Assembly: GCF_031143425.1 (NCBI RefSeq)
Contig: NC_090438.1
Span: 756,799,823 to 756,863,822, forward strand
Length of the DNA: 64,000 nucleotides
Source: Pleurodeles waltl
Taxonomy: Eukaryota; Chordata; Amphibia; Caudata; Salamandridae
Direction of reading: 5' to 3'
The notes under the pieces were generated by a model, which worked only from the letters and a program-made list of their open reading frames with translations, was not told where the DNA came from and made no database searches. Position 1 is the first letter of the stretch, and each line of letters starts with the position of its first letter. The position numbers and the translations under genes were made by a program. This document shows, in pieces, positions 1 to 12,130 of this stretch.

Positions 1-1080
1 GCCCTCCCATATAAATTATTGTTAGTAAAAATTCTCTTCATTGAGAAATGAGCCTTATCTAAACTAGTAAACGTGCGTACATACTTTGACAAAGCCTTTA
101 CCATGCTGTCCCCGAATAAGAGGCCCAAGCCTCCTCAGAAGATTCTTTGTAAGCCAAATCTGATAATTTGGGGTTCATACGCATTAAAACTGTTTTTCTT
201 CTCTCAGCCAAAACTCCTGCATTTGCATTTCCGGTAAAACAAATTGCTCTCTGATACCAACCTCGTAAGAGATGCACATCCAATATTTTCCCTTTTAAGT
301 ATGCATCCTCCACTGTGTCAAATATCCTACCCAGAGGACCCAACACATCAAGTAATTTGTCCTGAACCTGTTTCAAAGACTTCTCCAATAACTTTCTTGT
401 ATCTCTACCTAACTTAAATAAATAAGTTATCATCTCTGGATCTAAGTTTGGTGTTAAACACACCTTTTTATCAATGACGGGTCTAGAACACTCTTCCCTC
501 ATTATAGTTCGCTCATCTCTCTCTAGAGGTTTGCGTAGCTTAGCTTTTATGTAACTGGCAAACTGGCAACATGGTCCATAGGCCACCACTCTTTTCCTCG
601 AGGATGCCTAATATCCTTGGGCTCAAACAACTTCTTACCTAACGGATCTATTAAATCCTCGCTATTTTTAATTCTAAAATTACTTCCCAGTTCGTCCTCA
701 AGTTTATCCTTATATTCCAGATCCAAAACATATTCGTCAGCATCCTCATTATCATATTCCTCATTAAAATAATCTTTTTCAGCATCAAGCTGACTCTCCA
801 TTGTACCAATTAGGGTACCTTCATTTTTTGAGCCGCTTTGGACTCCAAGCTTATCGTGCATTTCAATGATATGCCTTCTTTTATTTAAACATTTACCTCC
901 TGGACCTCTCAAACGGTCCTCATCCTCTGATGAAGAATAACATTCTTCCTATTCAATACCTTTTCTCTTGTCCAAGGCTTGCTTCACAGACTCCAGGACC
1001 ACTGCCTTTACTTCCTCAGAAAGAATCTTTCTAATTAAATCCTCTTGAGAACCTTCCTTCTCCATGTTAACTTCAGACAT
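1..1080 (-). pseudogene. DIRS-like retrotransposon gag, broken, runs off left edge
   Basis: The minus strand reads as a DIRS-type gag. The first ATG is at 1080-1078. An acidic N-terminal region is followed by a conserved core near 430-200, with motifs such as YLFKLGRD, LDVLGPLGRIFD, RAICFTGNANA and ERRK, which I recognise from vertebrate DIRS gag proteins. Three lesions are visible: an in-frame TAG at 949-951, a frameshift near 560-590 and another near 125-140. The reading frame past the last shift continues to base 1, so the rest of the element (RT, RNase H, tyrosine recombinase) would lie left of the window. Gag would package the element RNA in the cytoplasm; this copy cannot encode a full protein. 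The family call is from recognised motifs, not a search. Confidence 0.75.
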
Positions 1081-1097
1081 ACTTTCAAAAAGTATAA

Positions 1098-1128
<31 letters not shown>

Positions 1129-2082
1129 TTTTTTTTAAAATAAAAATAATTTATTAAAAAGTAATTTTCACTGAATAATGATAATCTCTGTAAAACGCTA
1201 CGTTTCTCTCGTAACAAAGCACCAACAGTGATTAGTTACTATGGAAACTCACACCTACAATCAGCTTCAGAAATAAGCTGAATTGCTTAACAATATGCCC
1301 TACCCGCTCTCCAAGCGAAGGGAAAACCTGGCTTCCTGAACAAAAATCCAACGCGGCTGAACCGTAATTGTCACGCGCTTCTGGATTTAGATGCGACGCG
1401 CTGACCTCTTCGCGACATGCAGCAGAGGAAAAACAAACGTAGAAACGTTCATTTCTCTAAAGTAGCTGCTCCCCTGACAAAACAAGTCTTGCCTTTTGCT
1501 TACAGAGCTTCTGCTCAAAAATAAATAAAGTCAGTGCCACTTACCTTTCCCTTTTTGTTTTTTTAAATGAATCAATTACCGATACCTCGCCTGAACTGAC
1601 AACATAACAGAAACACACAAAATAAATAAAAAAACACTACTACTTCTTCTTATTATTTTTTCTTCCTTAAATCATAAATACTTCTAAGAACAATTCTACC
1701 CATAAATAGGGTAACAACATAAACAAATTAACACATACAGTAATACCATCAGAAACAAATATAACCTTAATTTGAATATACTTATCTGCTCAGAAGCAGC
1801 AAACAAAAGAGCATGAAAATGGAGGTCACACAGTTTATATGGAGCGGAACATTGTGTTTTTTCTAATTTTCTAATATGACGTTGTTAAGGTTCTATTGGA
1901 TACTTTTAATTGGTTTGCTGCTTAGAAGAAGTGGATAAAGGGTAATGCATAATGCTAGCCTCCTGTCTTGACATAAAATCAAATCTACCATAAATGACCT
2001 TTTCAAAGATCTTCTCTCAGCTTCTGTGTCCTTGTAACCACATGTGTTTCTATGACAAGTAACCTTCCATTTAACAGTTTTC
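1081..2082. other. AT-rich non-coding stretch upstream of DIRS-like gag
   Basis: This should hold the 5' untranslated and terminal region of the DIRS-like element, but I could not place its terminal repeat because the other end is outside the window. It includes an alternating AT tract at 1093-1127. Bases about 1965-2075 resemble 10615-10725 (shared run TCAAAGATCTTCT and CCACATGTGTT), so part of it is an older interspersed sequence. No coding potential is visible. Confidence 0.5.
1093..1127. repeat. (TA)n microsatellite
   Basis: Alternating TA run with a few interruptions, just upstream of the DIRS-like gag start. Confidence 0.9.
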
Positions 2083-2640
2083 AATCAATCAATCAACAGA
2101 TATGTAAAGTACGATTAGTCACCCGCTAGGGTCTCAAGGCACTGGGGGCAGCAAGGGAACAGTCATCAACGATCAGTTGGGGATGAGTCGAAGAGCCAGG
2201 TTTTGAGGTCCTTTCTGAATTGCGATAGGGTGGGAGATCTTCTGAGGTGGATGGGGAGGGAGTTCCAGGTCTTGGCGGCAAGGTATGAGAAGGATCTTCC
2301 TCTGGCTGTGGTCTTCTGGATGTGGGGATGGCAGCGAGGCCGAGGTCGGCGGAGCGGAGTTGCCTGGGAGGCATGTAGAAGTGGAGTCTGCGGTTGAGGT
2401 ATTCTGGTCCGACGTTGAGAAGGGCTTTGTAGGCGTGTGTGAGAAGCTTGAATGTTATTCTCTTGTCTATTGGGAGCCAGTGCAGGTCACTCAGCAGGGC
2501 GGAGGTGTGGCTGTGTCTGGGGACGTTCTTAATGAGACGGGTGAAGGCGTTCTGGATGCATTGCAGTCTTTTCTGTGCCATGGCGGAGGTTCCAGTTTTC
2601 AATTCCATATTTATGGTGGTGCAAACATTATTGTGTTTAG
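2083..2640 (-). pseudogene. LINE 3' end: C-terminal reverse transcriptase remnant (L2/CR1-like)
   Basis: The minus strand encodes the C-terminal tail of a non-LTR retrotransposon ORF2. Motifs include QNAFTRLIKNVPRHSH, LHWLPIDKRITFKLL and YKALLNVGPEYL, which follow the RT domain in L2/CR1-type LINEs. The frame 2608-2126 is broken near 2330; the continuation in another frame holds a W-N-S-L-P motif, usual near the end of these proteins. A short 3' UTR then ends in tandem TTGATTGA-type repeats (plus strand CAATCAATCAATCAA at 2083-2097), typical of this group. The 5' part of the element is missing, as expected for a truncated LINE insertion. The clade is an inference. Confidence 0.8.
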
Positions 2641-2664
2641 CGGCAAATATGTAATGTCATTTGG

Positions 2665-3352
2665 TTCCTGAGAAATAGTGAATGAGGAGTGGAAGTTGTA
2701 GAAGAAGTACAAAAAAGTGAAGTGGTAAATTTACCTTTCTACAAGGCAAAATAAAAGCACAGTCTGTAGAGTTGATATTGCAGGTCCTCTGCCATTCAGA
2801 AAAAATAGAGAATAGGAGAACTTGAAATCTATTTTGCCAAAAAATATATATATATTTTGCATATGAGGTAGAAAACTGATGGGAAGTGAATAAAAGGGAA
2901 TACCAAATGCTCAGCACCTAGCCACTAATAATTGTATCACAGGAGAATTTATATTTCTACAGATGGTCATTTCTGTTTGCTAAATGTGCTTGCATTTATA
3001 TGCACACCACACCTAGTCTATGAAAATCACTGGGATCCCATGAATTCCAAACTTACAGCTGATTTTATCTGTGGTTGGTAAGGAGACATTCACAAAAATG
3101 GTGGCTGTCCATCAATCCAGCTCTCGCATACCCCCCCCTTTAGAGTGCGGGGATGGTAGCTTTCCTGGTGGCTGAGCCTGTTCTGGCTTGAACGCTGGGA
3201 ACAACCTGTCCGCAAAAGTGATGCTGCTGAGAATGCAATTGAATGGACCCATTCTTTCAGGGCCAGTCCCTCTTATGCGATTTTTGTCAGTATTTTTCCT
3301 GCCCAGATCAGCTATGTAAATGACTGTGGTCCCGAACAGGAGACATCTATAA
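2665..3352. repeat. Block P, part 1 (paralogous to block Q)
   Basis: Non-coding sequence with a diverged copy in block Q. Bases 2690-2990 match 14505-14608 plus 15866-16075, and 2990-3352 match about 18625-18920 (shared words include CCATGAATTCCAAACTTA and GGCTGTCCATCAA). It serves as the empty site for the ribozyme array and for the solo LTR in block Q. Origin unknown: an old large repeat or a segmental duplication. Confidence 0.7.
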
Positions 3353-3514
3353 AAGTTCCACAAGCACTGGTGGAAAAGTTGGCCAGGATGACATTTTCAT
3401 TTTGTTGACTTAACCTTCTGTAATGTCCAGAATTTTGTGTTACACTTGCTATACAAAATTTTAAAATTATTCATGCAATTTCAAGCCCATTCGGGTAAAC
3501 CCCATATTGTGGAA
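3353..3514. other. Unassigned block P sequence left of solo LTR
   Basis: Present in block P but missing from block Q, where the sequence jumps from the equivalent of 3352 to that of about 8418. Nothing coding seen. Confidence 0.4.
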
Positions 3515-5763
3515 GTGCATGTAGGAAAGTACCACTTTGCCTGGCATGTTACTCCCATTTTTACTTGTGTGTCAGTTTGTTTTTGCCTGTGTCACTGGGA
3601 TTTTGCTAGCCAGGACCCCAGTGCTCATAGTTTGTGGCCTATATGTGTTCCCTGTGTGGTGCCTAACTGTATCAGTGAGGCTCTGCTAACCAGAACCTCA
3701 GTGTTTATGCTCTCTCTGCTTTTAAATTGTCACTGCAGTCTAGTGACCATTTTTACCATTTCTAATTGGCACACTGGAACGCCCTTATAATTCCCTAGTA
3801 TATGGTACCTAGGTATACAGGGTATTGGGGTTCCAGGAGATCCATATGGGCTGCAGCATCTCTTTTGCCACCCATAGGGAGCTCAGGCAATTCTTACACA
3901 GGACTGCCACTGCAGCCTTAGTGAAATAACATCCACGTTATTTCACAGCCATTTTACACTGCATCTAAGTAACTTATAAGTCACCTATATGTCTAACCCT
4001 CACTTGGTGAAGGTTAGGTGCAAAGTTACTAAGTGTAAGGGCACCATGGCACTAGCCAAAGTGCCCCCACATTGATCAGGGCAATTTCCCCGGACTTTGT
4101 GAGTGCGGGGACACCATTACACGTGTACAATACATATAGGTCAATACCTATATGTAGCTTCACATTGGTAACTCCGAATATGGCCATGTAACATGTCTAA
4201 GATCGTGGAATTGTTCCCCCATGGCAAATCTAGGATAGGGGTGCCAATCCCATGCATCCCCGGGGCTCCAGCATGGACCCCGGGTACTGCCAAACTAGCT
4301 CTCTGGGGTTTTCACTGCAGCTACGCTGCTGCCAACCCAAAGACAGGCTTCTGCCCTCCTGGGGTCTGGGCGGGCCAGTTCGTGGAAGGCAGAACAAAGG
4401 ATTTCCTCCGAGAGAGGGTGTTACACCCTCTCCCTTTGGAAATAGGTGTTAAGGGCTGGGGAGGAGGAGCCAGTCTACACCGGTTCAGGGATCCCGCAGC
4501 CCCTGCTCTGGCACGAAACTGGACAAAGGAAAGGGGAGTGACCACTCCCCTGTCCATTACCACCCCAGGGGTGGTGCCCAGAGCTCCTCGAGTGTGTCCC
4601 AGACCTCTGCCATCTTGAATGCAGAGGTGTGAGGGCACAGTGAAGGCCTCTGAGTGGCCAGTGCCAGTAGGTGACGTCAGAGACCCCTCCTGATAGGTGC
4701 TTACCTGGTTAGGTGGCCAATCCTTCTCTGAGGGCTATTTAGGGTCTCTCCTGTGGGTTTCTCTTCAGATAATGAATGCAAGAGCTCACCAGAGTTCCTC
4801 TGCATCTCCCTCTTTGACTTCTGCCAAGGATCGACCGCTGACTGCTCCAGGATCCCCGCAAAACTGCAACAAAGTAGCAAGACAACTACCAGCAACATTG
4901 TAGCGCCTAATCCTGCCGGCTTTCTCGACTGTTTCCTGGTGGTGCATGCTCTGAGGGCTGTCTGCCTTTAACCTGCACTGGAAGCCAAGAAGAAATCTCC
5001 TGTGGATCGACAGAATCTTCCCCTTGCTAACGCAGGCACCAAACTTCTGCATCACCAGTCCTCTGGGTGCCCTCATCTCGACGAGCTTGGTCCCTGGAAC
5101 ACAGGAGCTGGATCCAAGTGACCCAACAGTCCTGTGGTCCTTCTGTCCAAATTTGGTGGAGGTAAGTCCTTGCCGCCCCACGCCAGACAGTACTGCGTGA
5201 ACTGCAGCTGCTATGGCTTCTGGGCACTCTTGCAAGGAATCCTTTGTGCACAGCATAGCCCAGGTCCCCAGCACTCTGTCCTGCATTTGTCAACTTGCTG
5301 AGTTGACCACCGGCTTCGTGGGGCCCTCCTTTGCAGTGTTGAGACGACCGCTGTGCTCAGATTTCTTGAATGCCTGTTCAAGTGCTTCTGCGGGTGCTGT
5401 CTGCTTTTGTGTGGGCTCTCTGTGCTGCTGTGTGCCCCCTCTGTCTCCTCCTCCAAGGGGCGATCTCTTGGTCCTTCCTGGGCCCGGGCAGCACCCATTT
5501 TCTTCAACCGTGACTCTTGCAGCTAGCAAGGCTTGTTCGTGGTCTTTCTGCATGGAAACAAATCTGCATCCTCCAGCCCGCCAAGGGACATCTTCTGTGC
5601 AAAGGAGAAGTTCCTGGCACCTTCCGTTGTTGCAGAATCTTCAGCTTCTTCCACCCGGAGGCAGCCCTTTTGCACCTTCAGCCGGGGTTTAGTGGGCTCC
5701 TGCCTGCCCCTCCCCCCCCCCCCGGACACTTGTGTGACACTTGGACTTGGTCCCCTTCCTTTC

Positions 5764-5985
5764 AATCAAACAATCAATCAAAAAATGTATTAAGCGCACC
5801 ACTCACCCGTTAGGGTCTCAAGGTGCTGGGGGGAGGGAAGGGGGAAAGGGTTGCCGTTTACTGCTCAAAAAGCCATGTCTTGAGGTGCTTTCTGAAAGTT
5901 AGGAGGTCCTGGTTCTTGCGTAGGTTGGTGGGGAAGGAGTTCCTGGCGAGGTGGGAGAAGGATCTGCCGCCGGAGGTGGTGCATT
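5764..5985 (-). pseudogene. LINE 3' tail nested in solo LTR
   Basis: The minus strand encodes the last 40 or so residues of an L2/CR1-like ORF2 (TFRKHLKTWLFEQ then stop). It is followed by a short 3' UTR with CCTTGAGACCCTAACGGGTG and a TTGATTGATTG-type tail (plus strand CAATCAATCAA near 5769-5780). It is a severely 5'-truncated insertion, related to but distinct from the copy at 2083-2640. Confidence 0.8.
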
Positions 5986-6410
5986 GGATTCATTTGCAGG
6001 TCCTCAGATCCAGGAATCCGTCTTCAGTGCTTTACAGTCAGTTGTCCTTGCAGAATCCCCTCACGACTTTACTGTGTTTCTGGGGTAGTAGGGTAACTTT
6101 ACTCCTACTTTTCAGGGTCTTGGGGTGGGGTATCTTGGACACCCTTAGTGTTTCCTTACACTCCCAGCGACCCTCGACACACTACTTTAGGCCTGGGGTC
6201 CATTTGTGGTTCGCATTCCACTTTTGGAGTATATGGTTTGTGTTGCCCCTAGGCCTATTGTCTCCTATTGCATCCTATTGTATTCTACAGTGTTTGCACT
6301 ACTTGTCTAACTGTTTATTTACCTGGTTTTGGTTTGTGTGTATATTTTGTGAATTTTATGTACCTCCTAAGGGAGTATATCCTCTGAGATATTTTTGGCA
6401 CATTGTCACT

Positions 6411-6432
6411 AAAATAAAGTACCTTTATTTTT
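6411..6432 (+). promoter_or_regulatory. Near-palindromic polyadenylation signal of family 1 LTR
   Basis: AATAAA is embedded in a near-palindrome, so the reverse strand also reads AATAAA. The same arrangement occurs at about 16306-16328, 31317-31338 and 40068-40090 in the other family 1 copies. Confidence 0.6.
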
Positions 6433-6636
6433 AGTAACTCTGTTTATTGTGTTTCTTATGATATGGTGCTATATGATATAAGTGGTATGGTAGGAGCTTT
6501 TCATGTCTCCTAGTTCAGCCTAAGCTGCTCTGCTATAGCTACCTCTATCAGCCTAAGCTGCTAGAACACTACTAATAAGGGATAACTGGACCTAGCACAA
6601 GGTGTAAGTACCATCAGGCCAGCTTCCTACCGAGCA

Positions 6637-7970
6637 GGAGTGTTTATAATAATGAAAAGTAATGTAATTAATATTTTAAAATAAACATGTAGTCCTCAGA
6701 CTAAAATATTTTTTTTAAATGCAAGTGAGAGCAGTCGGATTTCATAGCTATCAGTGCTAAGTTTAAAAACTGTAGAATGCATTTTCTCTTCTTTTTATAA
6801 AACTCTGACCTAGGTCGGGACTCTGAGATGTTAAACGTTTAATGACACAAATGTGGTGGGCTAGAATGATTTAATAGAAAATTGTTATACTTCACCTTAT
6901 CATATGCATAGTTTCATAAAATATACTAATGTATTAAAATGTTTAGTTTAATTTACGTTTCAAATGAACAATAAGATTTGTTCGTTTAGATGGGTGATAA
7001 ACTCATTACCTCATGTAATGATGTAGAATCCTAACAATGAATCGGTTTTTGTATTTTAGTAAGTGAATGTTGGGAATCATACCCCGACTTGCTAAATGTA
7101 CATAAAATGTTTGTTTGTAAAAGCTTATTTTCTGTTAGTCACTGTCTTTAGACTGCTTAGATGATGGAAGCTTTCCTGTTCCCATGATGACACTGTGTGC
7201 TGACTGGAAGAGACAACTGAGATCTGCTACTATTTGTTGAGAAAAAATATTATAAAAATGTGTGTTTCAAGTGTAGGCTAGGAGATCCTGCATATCTGGT
7301 TTGCCGATTCCAGACTCTCCGAAGAGCCCTTTGCAGAAGCTTCTCAGATTCATTCTGAGGACCCTTTATTTCCCTTGCCTAAACTATGCTTCTTTGAGAC
7401 TCTACTGAGTTTCTTGAACCTCTCTTTATGGGAAATTCCGCTTTATGATTTGAGATTTAAAGCTAAGAGCTTCATGCTTTCACCACCCGAATTTTGAGTT
7501 CTTTAAGGGTTCTGACTGATACATTTTTCTCATTCTCCAAAGCTTAGAATAGGGTTGTTTTCTTTATGGAACACGCTTTATGCATTTGTTCTGATATTAA
7601 TGATTTTTATTGATTAATTGACTGATTTTCTCTGATGATTATCAATAAAGATGTACTTACTAAAAGAGTTTAAATAAAGCTTTGAAACTCATACCAATTC
7701 TCATCATTATCATTGATTGAAATTGAAACTGTGATGAATGAATTGATGTTGATTTACAGTTCCTGATTATTTCTTACTTATGGCCAAGGTTCGTCTGCCT
7801 TGGGCCTAGTAAGGGCGGGGACTTCCATCCTGTATAGCAACAGTGTAAATTAATAGAATGTGAGAGGAGATTGTTTGCAATACTTGTGTTTTTTGTGCTA
7901 TATTTTTTAACACATAAATGTGTACTCAAGCCCCAAATGGATATGAGGGCGCATTTTGAGCTAAAACATG
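6637..7970. other. AT-rich sequence, nothing recognised
   Basis: Both strands are full of stops and I see no repeat ends or structured motif. It has no counterpart in block Q. Confidence 0.5.
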
Positions 7971-8140
7971 GGGCCTGATTTAGAGTTTGGCAGACCGGTT
8001 ACTCCATCACAAACGTAATGGATATCCCTTCTGCCATATTACAGTTTCCATAGGATATTACGGGAAAATAATAAGGCAGACAAGATATCCAACACGTTTG
8101 TAATGGAGTAACCCCCTCCACCAAACTCTAAATCAGGCCC
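7971..8140. mobile_element. Foldback MITE with long terminal inverted repeats
   Basis: The left end GGGCCTGATTTAGAGTTTGG is matched by the right end as its inverse complement (CCAAACTCTAAATCAGGCCC). The whole 170 bp folds on itself, with a second paired arm around GTTACTCCAT and ATGGAGTAAC. No coding capacity. I recognise it as a common small foldback repeat of salamander genomes. No clear target duplication could be fixed (flanks ATG and AAA). Confidence 0.8.
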
Positions 8141-8417
8141 AAAGTGCTAAATGCCTGATCCGAATTTCACATAATATAGCATGATTGCGCTAAAAGAAAT
8201 TACAATTTCACACACCCAGAGAAAAGTCGTAGAACTTTAGGGACATTAGCTATTTGTTCCCAGTGAAAGATTACCACTTTGGGGATTCTTTCCTCCTGAA
8301 AATATAAGTTAAATAAATATGTGCTGAGAGGTTCATATTGAAGCTATGGCTAAGAAGTCCTGCAGCTACCTTTTTCACTGAAGTACTTCCTACCACCTAG
8401 CACCAGACCACAGGATC
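8141..8417. other. Unassigned block P sequence
   Basis: AT-rich, no open frames or repeat structure recognised. Confidence 0.4.
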
Positions 8418-10725
8418 CCTACTGAAAAGAAGTGGCAGAGAACCACATCCTCCTGTCTTTTGCACCCCTTTGGTTGTCAAATGCTTGTCAGATGGTGTAG
8501 CTTTACTACACAAGAAACTGTTGTGCTTATCCAGACAAAAGGGCCAAATGTAAAAAAACACAATTTTTTTTTTTACTATCTTCCGTAATTTCTAGAACTC
8601 TCACCAAACTGGCAAACATTTTGCTTTCTAAGGCCCTGATTTTAAGAATTCCAAAGTGAGGGCTGGGTGGTGTGGGCTATCTACCACACCCGGTAAATAA
8701 AGTAACCCTCTGGGTATAAACCAGCTGCAATACAAACATTTTATTCTGAGTTTTTCAAGCAAACATAGACAGTTATTTGAGGAGTTGATGTTTAGTGGAC
8801 TGATCCCCACATCTATTACATTTTACCATACATTTTTCTCCATAAGATTTTGCCAGGGTTTTTTGTTTGCAAAATCAAATAAAGGAAAACAGCACTACAC
8901 AAAATTCCAATCCCTGCTCAAACTCCTGTTTGCCCATTGATTGATATTGATCCCTTAACTCCAAGTGAGTGCCTGATTAATAAATTAATTGTCAACTTTA
9001 GTTAATAAGAAATAATTAAGGAGTTTGTTTGCAACTGAAATCATTTTTCATCCTTTACTGTTTGGAATAACAATAATTAATGTGCATATTGCTGTATTTG
9101 CCCAACCAGTGGGTTCCTCATATACATCAGTACATTTACATGCACAATAAAGGAATATCAAAAGGCAATACCTTTTTTTTATGATCCATTATTGGGGGGC
9201 TTATGGCAGGTGGGGCCACAGGATGTTCAAGGGGGGGAAGCCTTCTAACAAATCTTCTGTTAGCCTCCAGGGCTATTGTGTTGCAAGCCACCTGAAGAAG
9301 AGCAGGGTGCAAAGTATTTAGATTATAAGTTCATACCATCTACTTTCCTGTCAATGTTCATCTTGATTCTAAATCATCTCACAAAGGCCTTTTATGTTAG
9401 TGATAAAGCAGAATAAATGAGAAACTGTTCCAAAGGACACATGCAGCTCAATGAACACAAATTGGCCTTCAGCACAACCAAGAGTTCGCTGAATGGAAAA
9501 CAAAAATAGAGACTCCACTCTCGGTCCATCTGCCACAGTTGACTGCCATCATGTTACATGTCCCAAAACATTGTGTACACCGACTCATCCCTGTATCCAC
9601 TCATATTTAACCACTCATTCCCAACAGACTTTAATCCACATCACCACCTATGCCCTTATCAGACACTCTATCCCTTACACCATCCCTCCAACATAGCTAC
9701 ATTCCATGCATCTGCACCCACATCACTCACTGATCCTTCCTACACACAGCATACTGGCAGTCAACTCACCCACGTAACACATTGACTACATGCCACCATG
9801 ATATCCACTATCCCCACTAGTGCACGCAAGAAATCATTTAGGATTTGGCCCTGCTACACGGATGACCAAGCATATGTGTAAGCAACATTACAGTGCTAGT
9901 ACTATAATCTGTTACATAGTATTTTTTGTGGCAAACCCCAGGAAACCTCTTTCACTCTAATCAAGATCACTCATTACTCATAAAAAGCCCTAAAGCTGCA
10001 TAATTTACTATATGGTGTAGACCATTCTTACATGCTCTGATCACAGACTAATTGATGGGCCTTTTCTTCAAGAGTGGAGAGCTTCAGCATACCCCACTGA
10101 CACCCCCCCATATATAGTTCCTTCCAGCAACATATTGAAGGAAGCACCTTTGGGTTATGTAGCACCTTTGCATCAATTCGCTGATTCTACATCATTATCA
10201 ACCAACACCCTGTCAGCACTAACATTAATTAGGCACATGTGCAAACCTCATTGTACACCCAACCCTACTCCCTGCATAAAAACACGTTTGACGGCCAAAA
10301 ACACATGTTTCACGGCCAACTAGAATCCACTAGGATTTATGGGCAGATTTAGTAACTCCCTTGCTTCCTGGGACCTGAAATTTGGCTCCTTACGTCTCCT
10401 CAGATATCCCAAACTTTCCTTCTATATCCTTGTTGTTACCCTGTCACACAGCATGTCTCTTCTGTCATATACCCCCTCTAAAATATTTTACTGCCTTGAC
10501 ATTTGCAAAGACATTAATCAAGAGATCACTGACACTATTTTTGTCACCTGGATCAATGACTCCCACCCCATATTGATCATTATTGTCCAACACAAAATTG
10601 ACATCAAGTCCAAAGTTTTAGCACCATCTGCAGATTTGTTGCAAAAGATTCAAATCCACTATAGATCGCCTTATCAAAGATCTTCTATCAACTTCTATGT
10701 CCTCATAACCACATGTGTTGCATTC
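8418..10725. repeat. Block P, part 2 (paralogous to block Q)
   Basis: Bases 8418-8620 match 18930-19140 (shared CTACTGAAAAGAAG). About 8660-10330 match 35710-37335 with shared landmarks such as GGGCTATCTACCACACCC, TGCCTGATTAATAAATT and CACAAAGGCCTTT. By eye the best stretches agree at roughly four bases in five, with many small indels. Frames are closed in both copies, so conservation of a protein is excluded. The 16.3-kb retrotransposon in block Q sits where block P is uninterrupted (about 8620-8650). Confidence 0.75.
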
Positions 10726-10732
10726 AGCAATA

Positions 10733-12130
10733 TCCACGGACCGGGAGCAGGCTGCGGCATCAGGGCTGGCATCGCTAAAGTTGTTCCATGCATCGCTGAC
10801 ATCGGAAAACTAGCTAAAAGCCAGTAGATGACGTCTTTGCTGTCCCTGAGACTTCAGAACAGGAGGAAAGAGCAAACAAAGCTCTTGGAGAGCACTTTTG
10901 GGGAAGGGAGAGCCCCTCCAGCACAGTCAGAGGCCAACAGGCAGCAGGGTAACCGCAGGGCAGAAGTCCTTCTCGGCAAAGCAGTCCAGACGAGTCCTTT
11001 GGGAAGCCAGGCAGCTCCTCTGACAGAGTTCAGGTGTAGATCCAGAATAGTCTGATCTGGTGGAGTCGGAGACCCAGTTTATATACTCAAAAATGCCTTT
11101 GAAGTGGGGGAAACTTCAAACGCATTTTTGAGTATTTGAAGTGCGCAAGTTGCCCTTTCAGCCCAGTCCTGTCTGCCAGGGTACCTGTGGGGGGGTTATC
11201 ATTTCTTTGTGTGAGGACAGGCCACTGGCCTCTGAAATGTAAGTGTGAGCCCCTCCACCCTTCCTGCCCAGGAAGACCCATTCTGTATGCAGATGAATGC
11301 AGATATGAGTGACTGTCTTGTGTTGGTGGTTGTCTGGATGGCATGCACAGGCCAGACTTGGATTGGAGACAGGTTGTAAGGCACAGATAGCAGTATGTTC
11401 AGAGAAATGCCCACATTCTAAAAGTGACATTTCTAAAATAGTATTATTAAATCCAACCTCGCCGGTAAGCAGGATATTCTATTACCATTCTGGCCGTACG
11501 AAATATGACCTGGCTACTCCTTCCAGATCAGAATCTACCACTCAAATGTATATGAGGGCAGTTCTAATGCTAGTCTATGAGAGGAGCAGGCCTCACAATA
11601 GTGGAAAACGACTTTGTGAGTTTTCCACTACCAAGACATGTAAAACACACAGATGCATGCCCTGCCTTTTACTTACATAGCACCCTGCTCTAGGGGTTAC
11701 CTAGGGCCTACCTTATGGGTGACATATGTAGAAAAAGGGAAGTTTACGGCTTGGCAAGTAGTTTTAAATGCCACGTCGAAGTGGCAGTGAAACTGCACAC
11801 ACAGGTCTTGCAATGGCAGGACTGAGACATGGTTAAGGGGTTACTTATGTGGGTGGCACAATCAGTGCTGCAGGCCCACTAGTAGCTTTTAATTTACAGG
11901 CCCTGGGCACATGCAGTGCACTTTATTAGGGACGCACAAGTAAATTAAGTGTGTCAATTGGGTAGGAACCAGTGTTACCATGTTTAGGGGAGAGAGCACA
12001 TGCACTTTAGCACTAGTTAGCAGTGGTAAAGTCGACAGAGTCTTAAAACCAGCAAAAACATTGTCAGAAATGTGGAGGGAGGCAGGCAAAATGTTGGGGG
12101 ATGGCCACCCCTAAGCTATCAGGTCTAACA
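10733..12130 (+). mobile_element. 5'-truncated LTR of another family
   Basis: The right end ...CAGGTCTAACA at 12120-12130 is LTR-like. The body carries features I recognise from an abundant newt LTR family, including GGTTACCTAGGGC, a run with CACTAGTAGC then TTTACAGGCCCTGGGCAC, and the inverted repeat at 11085-11133. The expected TGTTAG start is absent; the left boundary near 10733 abuts block P. No coding capacity. Family name unknown. Confidence 0.6.
11085..11133. repeat. Inverted repeat inside LTR fragment
   Basis: ACTCAAAAATGCCTTTGAAGT and ACTTCAAACGCATTTTTGAGT flank a 7-base loop, giving a 21-bp hairpin with one mismatch. It sits just past a TATATA-like run at 11079-11085, so it could lie in a leader, but its role is unknown. 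Confidence 0.8.

Larger units (their letters stand above)
3520..6631 (+). mobile_element. Giant solo LTR, family 1, copy 1 (3.1 kb)
   Basis: The element starts TGTAGGAAAG and ends GCTTCCTAC followed by C (expected A). It is flanked by GTGCA at 3515-3519 and GAGCA at 6632-6636, an imperfect 5-bp target duplication. It aligns along its length with copies at 16081-18606, 27866-31562 and 39842-42838. A polyadenylation signal lies in the near-palindrome AAAATAAAGTACCTTTATTT at 6411-6430, about 200 bp from the right end, so transcription sense is probably left to right. No open frame of the element is meaningful; a 203-codon run at 5823-6434 crosses a nested LINE tail and the poly(A) signal. TG...CA ends and a 5-bp duplication identify a solo LTR. 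Confidence 0.8.

Noticed and set aside
5823..6434. 203-codon open frame on the plus strand
   Set aside because: It runs across a nested LINE tail and into the poly(A) signal of the solo LTR, and no sister copy keeps it open.
9493..9785. Open frames rich in H, T and P
   Set aside because: Part of block P; the paralogue in block Q is closed by stops and indels.
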